Source: an uncultured Sutterella sp. (GTDB lineage: Bacteria > Pseudomonadota > Gammaproteobacteria > Burkholderiales > Burkholderiaceae_F). Taken from it: 5,862 nucleotides of DNA. This document shows positions 1 to 5,800 of this stretch, piece after piece. Position 1 is the first letter of the stretch; the number at the start of each line of letters is the position of its first letter. The translations under genes were made by a program, and so were the position numbers. Below the pieces are notes generated by a model. That model was not told the origin of the DNA. It made no database searches and saw nothing but the letters and a program-made list of their open reading frames with translations. The stretch is taken from NCBI GenBank assembly GCA_900554675.1, contig USIM01000060.1:1-5862 (forward strand). The letters run 5' to 3'.

Positions 1-867
1 CGTGAAGAAGGCTCTTTAAAGTTTGAGAATCTTTCTGTGCTGAAAGAATTTTGGAGTGTTGATTTTTCCGATTCTCAAAGACTTGAAATGATGAAATCTT
101 TGGCACAGACGGGATTGAATCAAGTCGAACTTTTCCTGATGAACGGGTTTAAGGCGATTTTTTGTCCCAAATTTGTTGAAAAGATTGTTCAGTGGTTTAA
201 AGAGCAGTTAGTGGTTATATGCAGAGCAGATGCTCTTCGACTGATTAAGCCTTTTGGTCAAGAAATTACGAACGGTTTAATGATTGAAAAGCATTTAAGC
301 GAAGCGGCAAAAAGCTTTGGTATTCATTCTAATGTGTTGGGTTACATCAAAAACGATAATACCAAAGAGCCGTTGCTGTGCTCTGTTATTGCCAATGGTC
401 CATCCGAAAGTGTTTGTATTCCTGCTGAAGTATATGAATCCTACGGCACCGTTCGTTTCGTCAATCTGTTCCCGTTGTTGATTAGTGCGATGGCAACAGG
501 TGGAACATTGTTAATTGACGAATTCGATGCTTCAATCCATCCAATGGCATTGATGAATATCGTTAATATTTTCCATAATGATGAAATTAATGTAAATCAC
601 GCACAACTCATATTTAATACGCATAACCCCATCTTTTTGAGTCCGACACTTTATCGACGAGATGAAATTAAATTTGTTGAACGCGATGAAGAAACACATT
701 TCAGCCAACACTATTCGTTGTCGGATTTTGGTACTTCGGGAAGCAAGGGAGTTCGCAAAACTGGAGATTATTTGAGGAATTACTTTATTGATAGTTATGG
801 CGCTATCAGCGAAGTTGATTTCTCAAACTTGTTCTCCAACATTCCGAAAATTAAAGAGGAAGGCTAG
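1..867 (+). CDS. RloA/AbiLi-like ABC/AAA-type ATPase, C-terminal part (5' end outside window)
   Basis: The frame is open from the first base, so the gene begins upstream; the GTG at 37 is probably an internal Val codon. The visible 288 residues carry the C-terminal half of an AAA_21-type ATPase. There is an ABC-signature-like ESYGTVR at 436-456. A Walker B strand (TLLIDEFD, 505-528) supplies the Asp-Glu pair and runs into a D-loop-like SIHP. A switch histidine sits in FNTHNP (about 613-630). After that comes the RRDEIKFVERD segment typical of RloA/AbiLi ATPases, and near the C-terminus an aromatic 'YLRNYFIDSYGAI' element like the usual YL-x-GRYGA. Walker A must lie upstream. The family couples ATP binding to control of a partner effector in phage defence; here the partner is the RloB gene 5 bases downstream. 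Family assignment is strong; the antiviral role is inferred from the pairing. Confidence 0.85.
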   Translation, partial: REEGSLKFENLSVLKEFWSVDFSDSQRLEMMKSLAQTGLNQVELFLMNGFKAIFCPKFVEKIVQWFKEQLVVICRADALRLIKPFGQEITNGLMIEKHLSEAAKSFGIHSNVLGYIKNDNTKEPLLCSVIANGPSESVCIPAEVYESYGTVRFVNLFPLLISAMATGGTLLIDEFDASIHPMALMNIVNIFHNDEINVNHAQLIFNTHNPIFLSPTLYRRDEIKFVERDEETHFSQHYSLSDFGTSGSKGVRKTGDYLRNYFIDSYGAISEVDFSNLFSNIPKIKEEG

Positions 868-872
868 GATCT

Positions 873-1532
873 ATGGCGAATCGAAAGCAGAATTTCAGAA
901 TTTACTTTTCGGTTGAGGGAGAAACGGAAAAATGGTATTTGAATTGGTTGCAACAGCAAATTAATGCTAGTGATGCTTCTAAGCTGAGTGTTAAGTTTGA
1001 TGTTAAGGTTGAAAAAGATCCTGTTAAACGTATTAAACAAACGGCGTTTTTTGAGGAAGCAACCTTCATTCACTTTTTTGCTATTGAAAGTCAAGAAGCA
1101 GCTCACGTTCAGCAAGTTCAGACGACTTTGGATCGGTTGAAACTGGCCAAAGAATATAAGCCAGTGACATACAAGTTGGCCTATAGCAATTTTGCGTTTG
1201 AGTTGTGGATTTTATTGCATAAGTGTGCTTTTACCAAGTCCTTAACGCATAGAAGTCAATATCTTCAACCGATAAATAAGACTTTTGGTGAAAATTTCGA
1301 AAATCTGCATCAATGTAAGCATCAAGATAATTTTGCTCGAATATTAAGCAAGTTAACTTTGAGTGATGTCGTGACTGCAATTAAAAATGCAAAAACGATC
1401 GAAGATCAAAATGCCTTGCAATATAAGGCAGTAAGGTACAAGGGGTGTAGTTATTACAAAGAGAATCCTTCTCTTTCTGTGGGGCGCATCATTGAGGAAA
1501 TTCTTCAAAAATGCGGTTTGGTAGGTAAGTAA
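873..1532 (+). CDS. RloB-family protein (AbiLii-like putative Toprim-fold effector)
   Basis: A 219-residue protein with a complete RloB layout. The N-terminal strand ends in VEGETEKWY, with the conserved Glu15 and Glu19. A central strand is FFAIESQE (68-75). The hallmark SNFAFELWILLH (105-116) matches the family's SNPxFELWxLLH. The C-terminal ENPSLSVGRIIEEI resembles the usual NPS-x-V helix. ATG 873 is preceded by AGGAAGG (857-863) at 9 nt spacing, and only 5 bases separate it from the ATPase stop, so the two genes are co-transcribed and probably act as one complex. RloB/AbiLii proteins are regarded as Toprim-like nuclease effectors of abortive infection. Oddity: the position expected to hold the first Asp of the DxD/DxE pair appears to be Ala70. 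The gene is AT-rich (20 of 60 G+C in bases 961-1020), unlike fhs. Confidence 0.85.
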   Translation: MANRKQNFRIYFSVEGETEKWYLNWLQQQINASDASKLSVKFDVKVEKDPVKRIKQTAFFEEATFIHFFAIESQEAAHVQQVQTTLDRLKLAKEYKPVTYKLAYSNFAFELWILLHKCAFTKSLTHRSQYLQPINKTFGENFENLHQCKHQDNFARILSKLTLSDVVTAIKNAKTIEDQNALQYKAVRYKGCSYYKENPSLSVGRIIEEILQKCGLVGK

Positions 1533-1533
1533 T

Positions 1534-1564
1534 AAAAAGGGGAGTTCTGAAAAAAACTCCCCTT
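1534..1564 (-). terminator. Intrinsic terminator at the rloB/fhs convergent junction
   Basis: A perfect 10-bp stem pairs 1537-1546 (AAGGGGAGTT) with 1555-1564 around an 8-nt loop. Read on the - strand, the GC-rich stem ends in CCCC and runs into TTTTT, 25 bases past the fhs stop, which makes it the fhs terminator. On the + strand it begins 4 bases after the rloB stop, but only TTAATA follows, so rightward termination would be weaker. It is probably shared by both convergent units. Confidence 0.8.
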
Positions 1565-1588
1565 AATACATCTAATTGAGGTTATCGA

Positions 1589-3235
1589 TTAAGACAAACC
1601 AACAATCTTGCCGTTGACCACATCAATATGCAAAGCTGCCGGTTGGCGCGGAAGGCCAGGCATACGCATGATGGCACCCGTGGTCGCCACAACGAAACCA
1701 GCGCCGGCGTTCAAAATCAAGCGTTGAACCGGCAACGTAAAGCCCTTCGGAGCACCCAACCAAGTCGGTTCGTGAGACAAGGAGTAGGGGGTCTTGGCAA
1801 CGCAGACCGGTAACTTGTCAAAGCCCAATTCTTGAATTTGCTTCAAGTCTTTCTTAGCAGCAGCCGACAGTTCAATGCCTTGACCGCCGTAGACGTTAAC
1901 CGTCAACTTTTCAAGCTTCGTGACGATATCGTCGTCGGCTTCGTAGCTGTAGTTTAAGGGCTTCACATCGCCTTCGGCAGCAGCCATCACGGCACGAGCT
2001 AATTCCACGGCACCCTTACCACCTTCGGCAAAACCGTCACAGATCGCAAAGCGCACACCCATTTCTTCGCAGTGCTTAGCAATGATGTCGATTTCTTCAG
2101 CAGTGTCGCTAGCGAAGTGGTTCAAACTCACCACGATGTTGGGACCGAAGTGCTTCAAGTTTTCGATGTGAGCATCAAGGTTGCAAAGACCAGCCTTCAA
2201 AGCGTCAACATTGGGCTTGCCAATTTCCGGCAACGGCACATTACCGTGCCACTTCAAGGCCTTGGTAGAGGTCACCAACACGATGGCAGAGGGCGTGAGA
2301 CCCGCCATACGGCACTTGATGTTCATGAATTTTTCAGCACCCAAGTCGCTACCAAAACCGGCTTCAGTAATGGCCCAGTCACCCAACGTAAGAGCGGCCT
2401 TCGTGGCCATCACGGAGTTGCAACCGTGGGCGATGTTGGCAAAGGGGCCACCGTGCACGAAAGCCAAGTTGCCTTCAAGCGTTTGCACGAGGTTGGGCTT
2501 CATGGCTTCTAACAAAAGAGCCATCAAAGAGCCCGTAGCCCCCAATTCTTTACAGGTGTAGGCGGAACCGTCACGCTTAATGCCAACCACCAAGCGATCC
2601 AAACGAGCACGCAAGTCGTCCAAATCCGTAGCCAAGCAAAGCACGGCCATGAGTTCGCTAGCCACCGTAATATCAAAACCCGTTTCAGTGGGAATGCCGT
2701 TAGCCGGGCCACCCAAGCCACTTATCATGTTACGAAGCATACGGTCATTAACGTCAACAACACGACGCCAAATCACGGTCTTCAAATCGACTTGACCCCA
2801 GTGACGGGCGTTATCGATCATGGCAGCCAAAAGGTTATTGGCTGCGGTGATGGCGTGGAAGTCACCCGTGAAGTGCAAGTTAATGGCTTCCATCGGCAAG
2901 ACTTGAGAGTAACCGCCGCCGGCAGCACCACCCTTCATACCAAAGCACGGGCCCAAGGAAGGTTCACGCAAAGCCACAACGGCCTTTTCACCGAGCTGCT
3001 TCAGACCTTGCGTCAAAGCAATTGACGTCGTGGTCTTGCCGGAGCCGGCAGGCATACCGGAGGTGGCCGTCACAAGGACGAGCTTGCCGTGGGGTTTACG
3101 AGCAGCGTCAAGTTGCACCTTCGCCTTATCGCGACCATAGGGCTCGAATTCTGCATCGGTCAGACCGGCAGAGTGAGCGAGATCGTCGATACGAATCAAT
3201 TGCGCTTCTTGTGCGATTTCGATATCGGATTTCAT
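1589..3235 (-). CDS. fhs: Formate-tetrahydrofolate ligase (10-formyl-THF synthetase)
   Basis: A 548-residue enzyme, near the usual length of about 556. It makes 10-formyl-THF from formate, ATP and THF in the cytoplasm, feeding C1 units to purine and formyl-Met synthesis. Family landmarks in order are the P-loop PAGSGKTTT (62-70), REPSLGP (90-96), GMKGGAAGGGYSQV (99-112), HFTGDFHAI (121-129), FDITVASE (187-194), NLVQTLE (248-254), HGGPFANIAHGCNS (261-274), TEAGFGSDLGAEKF (290-303), VCVAKTPYSLS (477-487) and MPGLPRQPAA (525-534). The start is taken at 3235 because GGAG (complement of 3245-3248) lies 9 nt upstream; an upstream in-frame start at 3298 would add 21 unconserved residues. Odd details: the P-loop region reads TSGMPAGSGK where most homologues have a form like NPTPAGEGK, and PTETGFDI replaces the more usual PREDGFDI. 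The core catalytic motifs look intact. Confidence 0.97.
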   Translation of the reverse strand: MKSDIEIAQEAQLIRIDDLAHSAGLTDAEFEPYGRDKAKVQLDAARKPHGKLVLVTATSGMPAGSGKTTTSIALTQGLKQLGEKAVVALREPSLGPCFGMKGGAAGGGYSQVLPMEAINLHFTGDFHAITAANNLLAAMIDNARHWGQVDLKTVIWRRVVDVNDRMLRNMISGLGGPANGIPTETGFDITVASELMAVLCLATDLDDLRARLDRLVVGIKRDGSAYTCKELGATGSLMALLLEAMKPNLVQTLEGNLAFVHGGPFANIAHGCNSVMATKAALTLGDWAITEAGFGSDLGAEKFMNIKCRMAGLTPSAIVLVTSTKALKWHGNVPLPEIGKPNVDALKAGLCNLDAHIENLKHFGPNIVVSLNHFASDTAEEIDIIAKHCEEMGVRFAICDGFAEGGKGAVELARAVMAAAEGDVKPLNYSYEADDDIVTKLEKLTVNVYGGQGIELSAAAKKDLKQIQELGFDKLPVCVAKTPYSLSHEPTWLGAPKGFTLPVQRLILNAGAGFVVATTGAIMRMPGLPRQPAALHIDVVNGKIVGLS

Positions 3236-3244
3236 AGTAAAAAT

Positions 3245-3248
3245 CTCC
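3245..3248 (-). promoter_or_regulatory. fhs ribosome binding site
   Basis: On the - strand GGAG sits 9 nt before ATG 3235 (context TTGGAGATTTTTACT-ATG). It decides the start codon in favour of 3235 over the in-frame start at 3298. Confidence 0.8.
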
Positions 3249-3297
3249 AAATAATTAAAAGACAAAAACAAAAATTTTCGGACCACAACACCCCTCA

Positions 3298-3317
3298 CGG
3301 CATTAAAAATAATGCCG
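3298..3317. promoter_or_regulatory. Perfect 8-4-8 inverted repeat, candidate fhs operator
   Basis: CGGCATTA-AAAA-TAATGCCG is an exact inverted repeat with 8-bp arms and a 4-base centre, ending 62 bases upstream of the fhs ATG. It covers the proposed -10 box, as a repressor site would. It could instead fold as an RNA stem at the extreme 5' end of a transcript starting further upstream. No T-run follows it on the - strand (GTGAGGGG follows), so it is not a terminator there. The binding protein is unknown. Confidence 0.5.
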
Positions 3318-3333
3318 AAACGTTGTACCTCAA
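3306..3333 (-). promoter_or_regulatory. Possible sigma-70 promoter for fhs
   Basis: On the - strand TTGAGG (complement of 3328-3333) and TATTTT (complement of 3306-3311) are 16 bases apart, each matching 4 of 6 consensus positions. The predicted transcript would start near 3299 and carry a leader of about 60 bases. Support is sequence resemblance plus position only; other AT-rich hexamers nearby could serve. Confidence 0.3.
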
Positions 3334-3414
3334 TTGAATCTGCGGGAGGTGAGTGTGTTGGTTTTCCTGATGAGGCAAGTATGCCAAAAAATCAAGGCAA
3401 TAGGGCAATTTTTG

Positions 3415-3442
3415 ATGAGCTTTTTGAGTGAAAAATTCTCAT
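3415..3442. other. AT-rich imperfect hairpin
   Basis: ATGAG (3415-3419) pairs with CTCAT (3438-3442), and TTTTT (3421-3425) pairs with AAAAA (3431-3435), separated by a small internal loop and closed by the loop GAGTG. It is weak, and flanking runs of A and T make such pairings common. It lies between the hicAB terminator and the fhs promoter and has no assigned role. Confidence 0.25.
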
Positions 3443-3492
3443 TTGGATAGATGCGGGCGTAGGGAAGGGGGGATTGCATTTGTTGAAGATGC

Positions 3493-3518
3493 AAAAACGC
3501 CCATCTGTTGATGGGCGC
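3493..3518 (-). terminator. Rho-independent terminator of hicAB
   Basis: On the - strand a GC-rich stem (CGCCCAT paired with ATGGGCG, 3498-3504 with 3511-3517, extendable by one C-G pair to a tetraloop) is followed at once by TTTTT (complement of 3493-3497). It starts 52 bases after the hicB stop and ends the hicAB transcript before the fhs promoter. No T-run follows on the + strand, so it is one-directional. Confidence 0.85.
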
Positions 3519-3569
3519 CTTGCTAGCAAACTTTATATTGAGCATTAAAGCTCAGGTTCTCATTGTACT

Positions 3570-3968
3570 CTAACTTGCACTCATCACCAAATTGGCGATT
3601 TGTCCAGAGCGAGAAGTTCCCGCGAGTTTTGCTTGTTCATCCAAACGACGCAAAACTCGACGAGTGATTGTGATGTTTACTCGTTCGACTTTGTCAGAAA
3701 AAGAGGATAAGTCAACATCAACAAGAGCCCAAATCCAGTCTTTCCATTCTGGATTTTCTTTTCGAATTTCTTCGATGCTTCTTGCTTTGGGTAGAGTTTC
3801 ATTGTTATCAAACGCGACCTCAAGCCAGCATTCGATTGCTTCGCGGGAGCTGTTTAATGCATCATCAACAGTTTCCCCCATTGAGTAGCAACCTGGAAGG
3901 TCGGGAACGATAACCCCATATTCTGCACACTCTGCAGAAGGAGGTTCGATCGCAACGACGTATTTCAT
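3570..3968 (-). CDS. hicB: HicB-family antitoxin with C-terminal ribbon-helix-helix domain
   Basis: A 132-residue antitoxin of the HicAB module. The N-terminal half is the partly RNase H-like HicB fold: MKYVVAIEPP, then YGVIVPDLPGCYSMGETVDDAL (17-38) and a helix with EAIECWLE. The C-terminal ribbon-helix-helix DNA-binding domain has a strand VNITITR (97-103), helix 1 RVLRRLDEQAKLAG and helix 2 SRSGQIANLVM (119-129). HicB neutralises HicA and, through this domain, represses the operon. The start at 3968 is preferred over the in-frame ATG at 3989 because GGAGA (complement of 3976-3980) is spaced 7 nt from it and family similarity begins at MKYVV. It follows hicA after a 65-base spacer holding a hairpin, and an intrinsic terminator lies downstream. 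Confidence 0.93.
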   Translation of the reverse strand: MKYVVAIEPPSAECAEYGVIVPDLPGCYSMGETVDDALNSSREAIECWLEVAFDNNETLPKARSIEEIRKENPEWKDWIWALVDVDLSSFSDKVERVNITITRRVLRRLDEQAKLAGTSRSGQIANLVMSAS

Positions 3969-4006
3969 ATAGTGGTCTCCTAAGCGCAAACCATAAGGGA
4001 GGAGCT

Positions 4007-4026
4007 TGGGAGGGAATCCCCTCCCA
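4007..4026 (-). other. Hairpin in the hicA-hicB spacer
   Basis: An uninterrupted 8-bp stem, TGGGAGGG (4007-4014) with CCCTCCCA (4019-4026), closes on a 4-base loop. On the - strand it begins 8 bases after the hicA stop, and no T-run follows, so it is not a classical terminator. GGGAGG at 3997-4002 can compete for the same CCTCCC, giving an alternative fold. It could serve as an mRNA stability or processing element, or as an attenuator, setting the toxin-to-antitoxin ratio. Confidence 0.5.
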
Positions 4027-4033
4027 GAAGTTG

Positions 4034-4219
4034 CTATTGAAGTTGGTTCATTTTCTTTAAGCAGTCTCGTAAAAGACCTCTAGAAACATCCTTGGTTGGG
4101 TGCTTAATAGTGATGTGGTATCTGTAACCTTCTTTTTTGTAGGTTATGTGAGAACCTTTTCGACTACTAATGTGCCAACCGTCATCTTCAAGCAACTTCA
4201 TAAGCTCAGCACTTGTCAT
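4034..4219 (-). CDS. hicA: HicA-family toxin, mRNA interferase
   Basis: A 61-residue protein of typical HicA length with the small dsRBD-like fold. Helix 1 is SAELMKLLEDDGW. The conserved GSHITYKK (22-29) contains the catalytic His24. The strand YRYHITIKHP is followed by the C-terminal helix SRGLLRDCLKKMNQL. HicA toxins cleave translated mRNA and halt growth until HicB binds them. ATG 4219 has AGGAG (complement of 4225-4229) 5 nt upstream. The toxin is the first gene of the operon, the usual order for this family, with hicB 65 bases downstream. All key residues are present, so the toxin is probably active. Confidence 0.94.
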   Translation of the reverse strand: MTSAELMKLLEDDGWHISSRKGSHITYKKEGYRYHITIKHPTKDVSRGLLRDCLKKMNQLQ

Positions 4220-4248
4220 AAATGCTCCTATAAAGTTTGCTTATCATT

Positions 4249-4276
4249 ATTATACACACTCAATACACATCATCAA
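4249..4276 (-). promoter_or_regulatory. hicAB promoter
   Basis: On the - strand TTGATG (complement of 4271-4276) lies 16 bases from a perfect TATAAT (complement of 4249-4254). Initiation would fall near 4242, giving a leader of roughly 22 bases before the hicA start. It is the best promoter match in the window. Confidence 0.7.
4252..4269. promoter_or_regulatory. Direct repeat within the hicAB promoter, candidate HicB operator
   Basis: ATACACA occurs at 4252-4258 and again at 4263-4269. The 11-base start-to-start distance is about one helical turn. The pair fills the spacer between the -35 and -10 boxes. Ribbon-helix-helix repressors such as the C-terminal domain of HicB bind short repeats phased this way, so autorepression here is plausible but unproven. 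Confidence 0.4.
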
Positions 4277-4294
4277 GTTTCTTTGAATAAATTT

Positions 4295-4322
4295 TTGATG
4301 TGAAAATGATTAAAATTAATAT
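4295..4322 (+). promoter_or_regulatory. Possible promoter of the amidohydrolase gene
   Basis: TTGATG (4295-4300) and TAATAT (4317-4322) are 16 bases apart, each matching 4 of 6 consensus positions. Transcription would begin near 4329 and run into the palindrome at 4328-4343. It is divergent from the hicAB promoter, with the two -35 boxes 18 bases apart. Confidence 0.35.
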
Positions 4323-4327
4323 GTTAT

Positions 4328-4343
4328 CGCTTATCGATAAGCG
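4328..4343. promoter_or_regulatory. Perfect 16-bp palindrome upstream of the amidohydrolase, candidate operator
   Basis: CGCTTATCGATAAGCG equals its own reverse complement. It ends 34 bases before the ATG, just downstream of the proposed -10 box, where a bound regulator would block initiation. TTATCG also occurs as a tandem copy at 4324-4329. A dimeric repressor responding to the enzyme's substrate is a reasonable guess. The regulator is not in the window. Confidence 0.5.
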
Positions 4344-4363
4344 GACTCTTTTCTGAAGTTCTC

Positions 4364-4370
4364 AAGGAGA
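4364..4370 (+). promoter_or_regulatory. Strong ribosome binding site of the amidohydrolase
   Basis: AAGGAGA is spaced 7 nt from ATG 4378 and fixes the start codon. The same heptamer recurs after the gene at 5801-5807. Confidence 0.8.
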
Positions 4371-4377
4371 AATAAGC

Positions 4378-5787
4378 ATGTGGGATTTATTGTTAAAGGG
4401 CGCTCGTGTTGTCGACCCCCTCAACCATATTGACGGCATTCGCGACGTAGCGATCGAAAATGGTGTGATCGCTGAAGTGGGCGTGGATTTGCCCGGCGGC
4501 CAAGCCAAGGTTGTCGAAGACTACACGGGTTACGTTCTTCAACCGGGGATTATTGACAGCCACGTTCACTTGGGTGAAATGTGGGGCTCTCCCTATGGCT
4601 TTAAGATGCTCGCCATGGCCGGTGTTACGACGTGCTTAGACATGGCTGGTCCCTTGGACAATGTTTTAAAGAATATCCCGACCTATGGTAGCGGTATCAA
4701 TGCTGCCATTTTGCAATACGCATCGCCCCCGTTTACCTTTAAGACCAATGAACCCACCAAGGCCGAAATGGATGCGTTGATTGACGAATCCATGAAGGGC
4801 GGTGCATTGGGCGTAAAGCTCTTGGGCGGTCACTATCCGTTAAAGCCCCAAGTGTCTTCCCTTTTGATTAAGACGGCGCTTGAACACGGTGCTTACATTG
4901 CTTGGCACGCCGGTACCAGCGAACACGGCTCCAACATCGAAGGTATGCGTGAAGCCGTTGAAATGAGTAAGGGCAACTTCTTGCACTTGGCTCACATCAA
5001 TGCCTATTGCCGTGGTGCCATTCGCTCTGAAGTGGAAGAAACGCAAGAAGCCATTGAGTTATTGTTGGCTAACGATCATATCCACTGCGAAAGCTATATT
5101 TCGCCGCGCAACGGTACGCGTTTGACCTGTTTTGAAAACGGTGAAGTGCAATCCAAGGTGACGGGCAATTGCTTGAAGCGCTTTGGCTTTACGGCTGATA
5201 AGGCAGGCATTGAAGGCGCGTTTAAGGCCAATAAGGTTTGGGCCGTGTATGACGCAGGCGGCTACTCTGACTTGGTGACGGGTGAAGAAGGTTTGGCCCT
5301 TTGGAAGAGCTGCAACAGCGATGTAGGCGGTTCCTTTAACGTCAATCCTCCGTTGCCGCGCATTATGCTTGCCCAAGCCAAGCGACCGGACGGCAGTTTC
5401 GTTGTTGACGGTATTTCTACCGACGGTGGCTGCATCCCGCGTAACGTGATTTTGGAACAAGGTTTGTCTTTGGTGCGTTTGGACGTTTTGACGATGTCTG
5501 AATTCGTGGCCAAGACGAGTTTGAATCCGGCACGTATGTTGCGTTTGGACAACAAGGGTCATTTGAGTGTTGGTGCTGATGCCGATATCACGATCTTTGA
5601 CTTGAACGCTCAAAAGGCGGTCGCTAGCTTTGTTAACGGCAAGACCATTTTGAAGGATGGCCATGTCCACGGTACCAACGGTACGGTGATCTGTACGGCT
5701 CAAGGGGCTGACGCTGTTCGTGCGATGGGTATTAATGCTTTGGTCGTGGATCCGGGCAAGCCTGTTGCTGAACGCATGAAGTTCTAA
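4378..5787 (+). CDS. Amidohydrolase-superfamily metal-dependent hydrolase (dihydroorotase/hydantoinase/N-acyl-amino-acid deacylase-like)
   Basis: A complete 469-residue cytoplasmic enzyme; no signal peptide or membrane segment is seen. A small N-terminal beta domain (MWDLLLKGARVVDP, IENGVIAEVG) precedes PGIIDSHVHLG, whose His62 and His64 begin the TIM-barrel metal site. The other expected ligands are all present: Lys147 in GVKLLGG (the lysine usually carboxylated to bridge two metals), His177 in AWHAGT, His206 in LAHINAYCRG and Asp349 in ISTDGG. A C-terminal beta domain returns in KGHLSVGADADITIFDL (393-409). Such enzymes hydrolyse cyclic amides or N-acyl amino acids; the exact substrate cannot be read here. 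The conserved-looking GGCIPRNV and HINAYCRG blocks suggest a defined subfamily rather than pyrimidine-pathway PyrC. The gene is divergent from hicAB and has an operator-like palindrome upstream. Confidence 0.88.
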   Translation: MWDLLLKGARVVDPLNHIDGIRDVAIENGVIAEVGVDLPGGQAKVVEDYTGYVLQPGIIDSHVHLGEMWGSPYGFKMLAMAGVTTCLDMAGPLDNVLKNIPTYGSGINAAILQYASPPFTFKTNEPTKAEMDALIDESMKGGALGVKLLGGHYPLKPQVSSLLIKTALEHGAYIAWHAGTSEHGSNIEGMREAVEMSKGNFLHLAHINAYCRGAIRSEVEETQEAIELLLANDHIHCESYISPRNGTRLTCFENGEVQSKVTGNCLKRFGFTADKAGIEGAFKANKVWAVYDAGGYSDLVTGEEGLALWKSCNSDVGGSFNVNPPLPRIMLAQAKRPDGSFVVDGISTDGGCIPRNVILEQGLSLVRLDVLTMSEFVAKTSLNPARMLRLDNKGHLSVGADADITIFDLNAQKAVASFVNGKTILKDGHVHGTNGTVICTAQGADAVRAMGINALVVDPGKPVAERMKF

Positions 5788-5800
5788 TTCATTGATAGAC

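Larger units (their letters stand above)
3236..3569. other. Intergenic region between hicB and fhs
   Basis: No convincing gene lies in these 334 bases. From right to left they hold the hicAB terminator, an AT-rich imperfect hairpin, a possible fhs promoter overlapped by a perfect inverted repeat, and an A-rich (+ strand) leader of roughly 60 bases before the fhs Shine-Dalgarno. I see no folate riboswitch-like structure in the leader. Confidence 0.6.

Noticed and set aside
864..1115. 83-codon - strand frame opposite the start of rloB
   Set aside because: It is antisense to the conserved RloB N-terminus, with no supporting signals.
2072..2561. Overlapping + strand frames opposite fhs
   Set aside because: They are antisense to conserved Fhs catalytic blocks and have no family resemblance or ribosome sites.
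3374..3385. GGCA-AGTA-TGCC mini-hairpin
   Set aside because: A 4-bp stem is expected by chance, and no T-run follows on the relevant strand.
3330..3545. 71-codon - strand frame in the hicB-fhs gap
   Set aside because: It spans the hicAB terminator and runs over the proposed fhs -35; its product has no motif and I see no convincing ribosome site.
3592..3888. 98-codon + strand frame opposite hicB
   Set aside because: It is a shadow of a well-supported HicB coding region.
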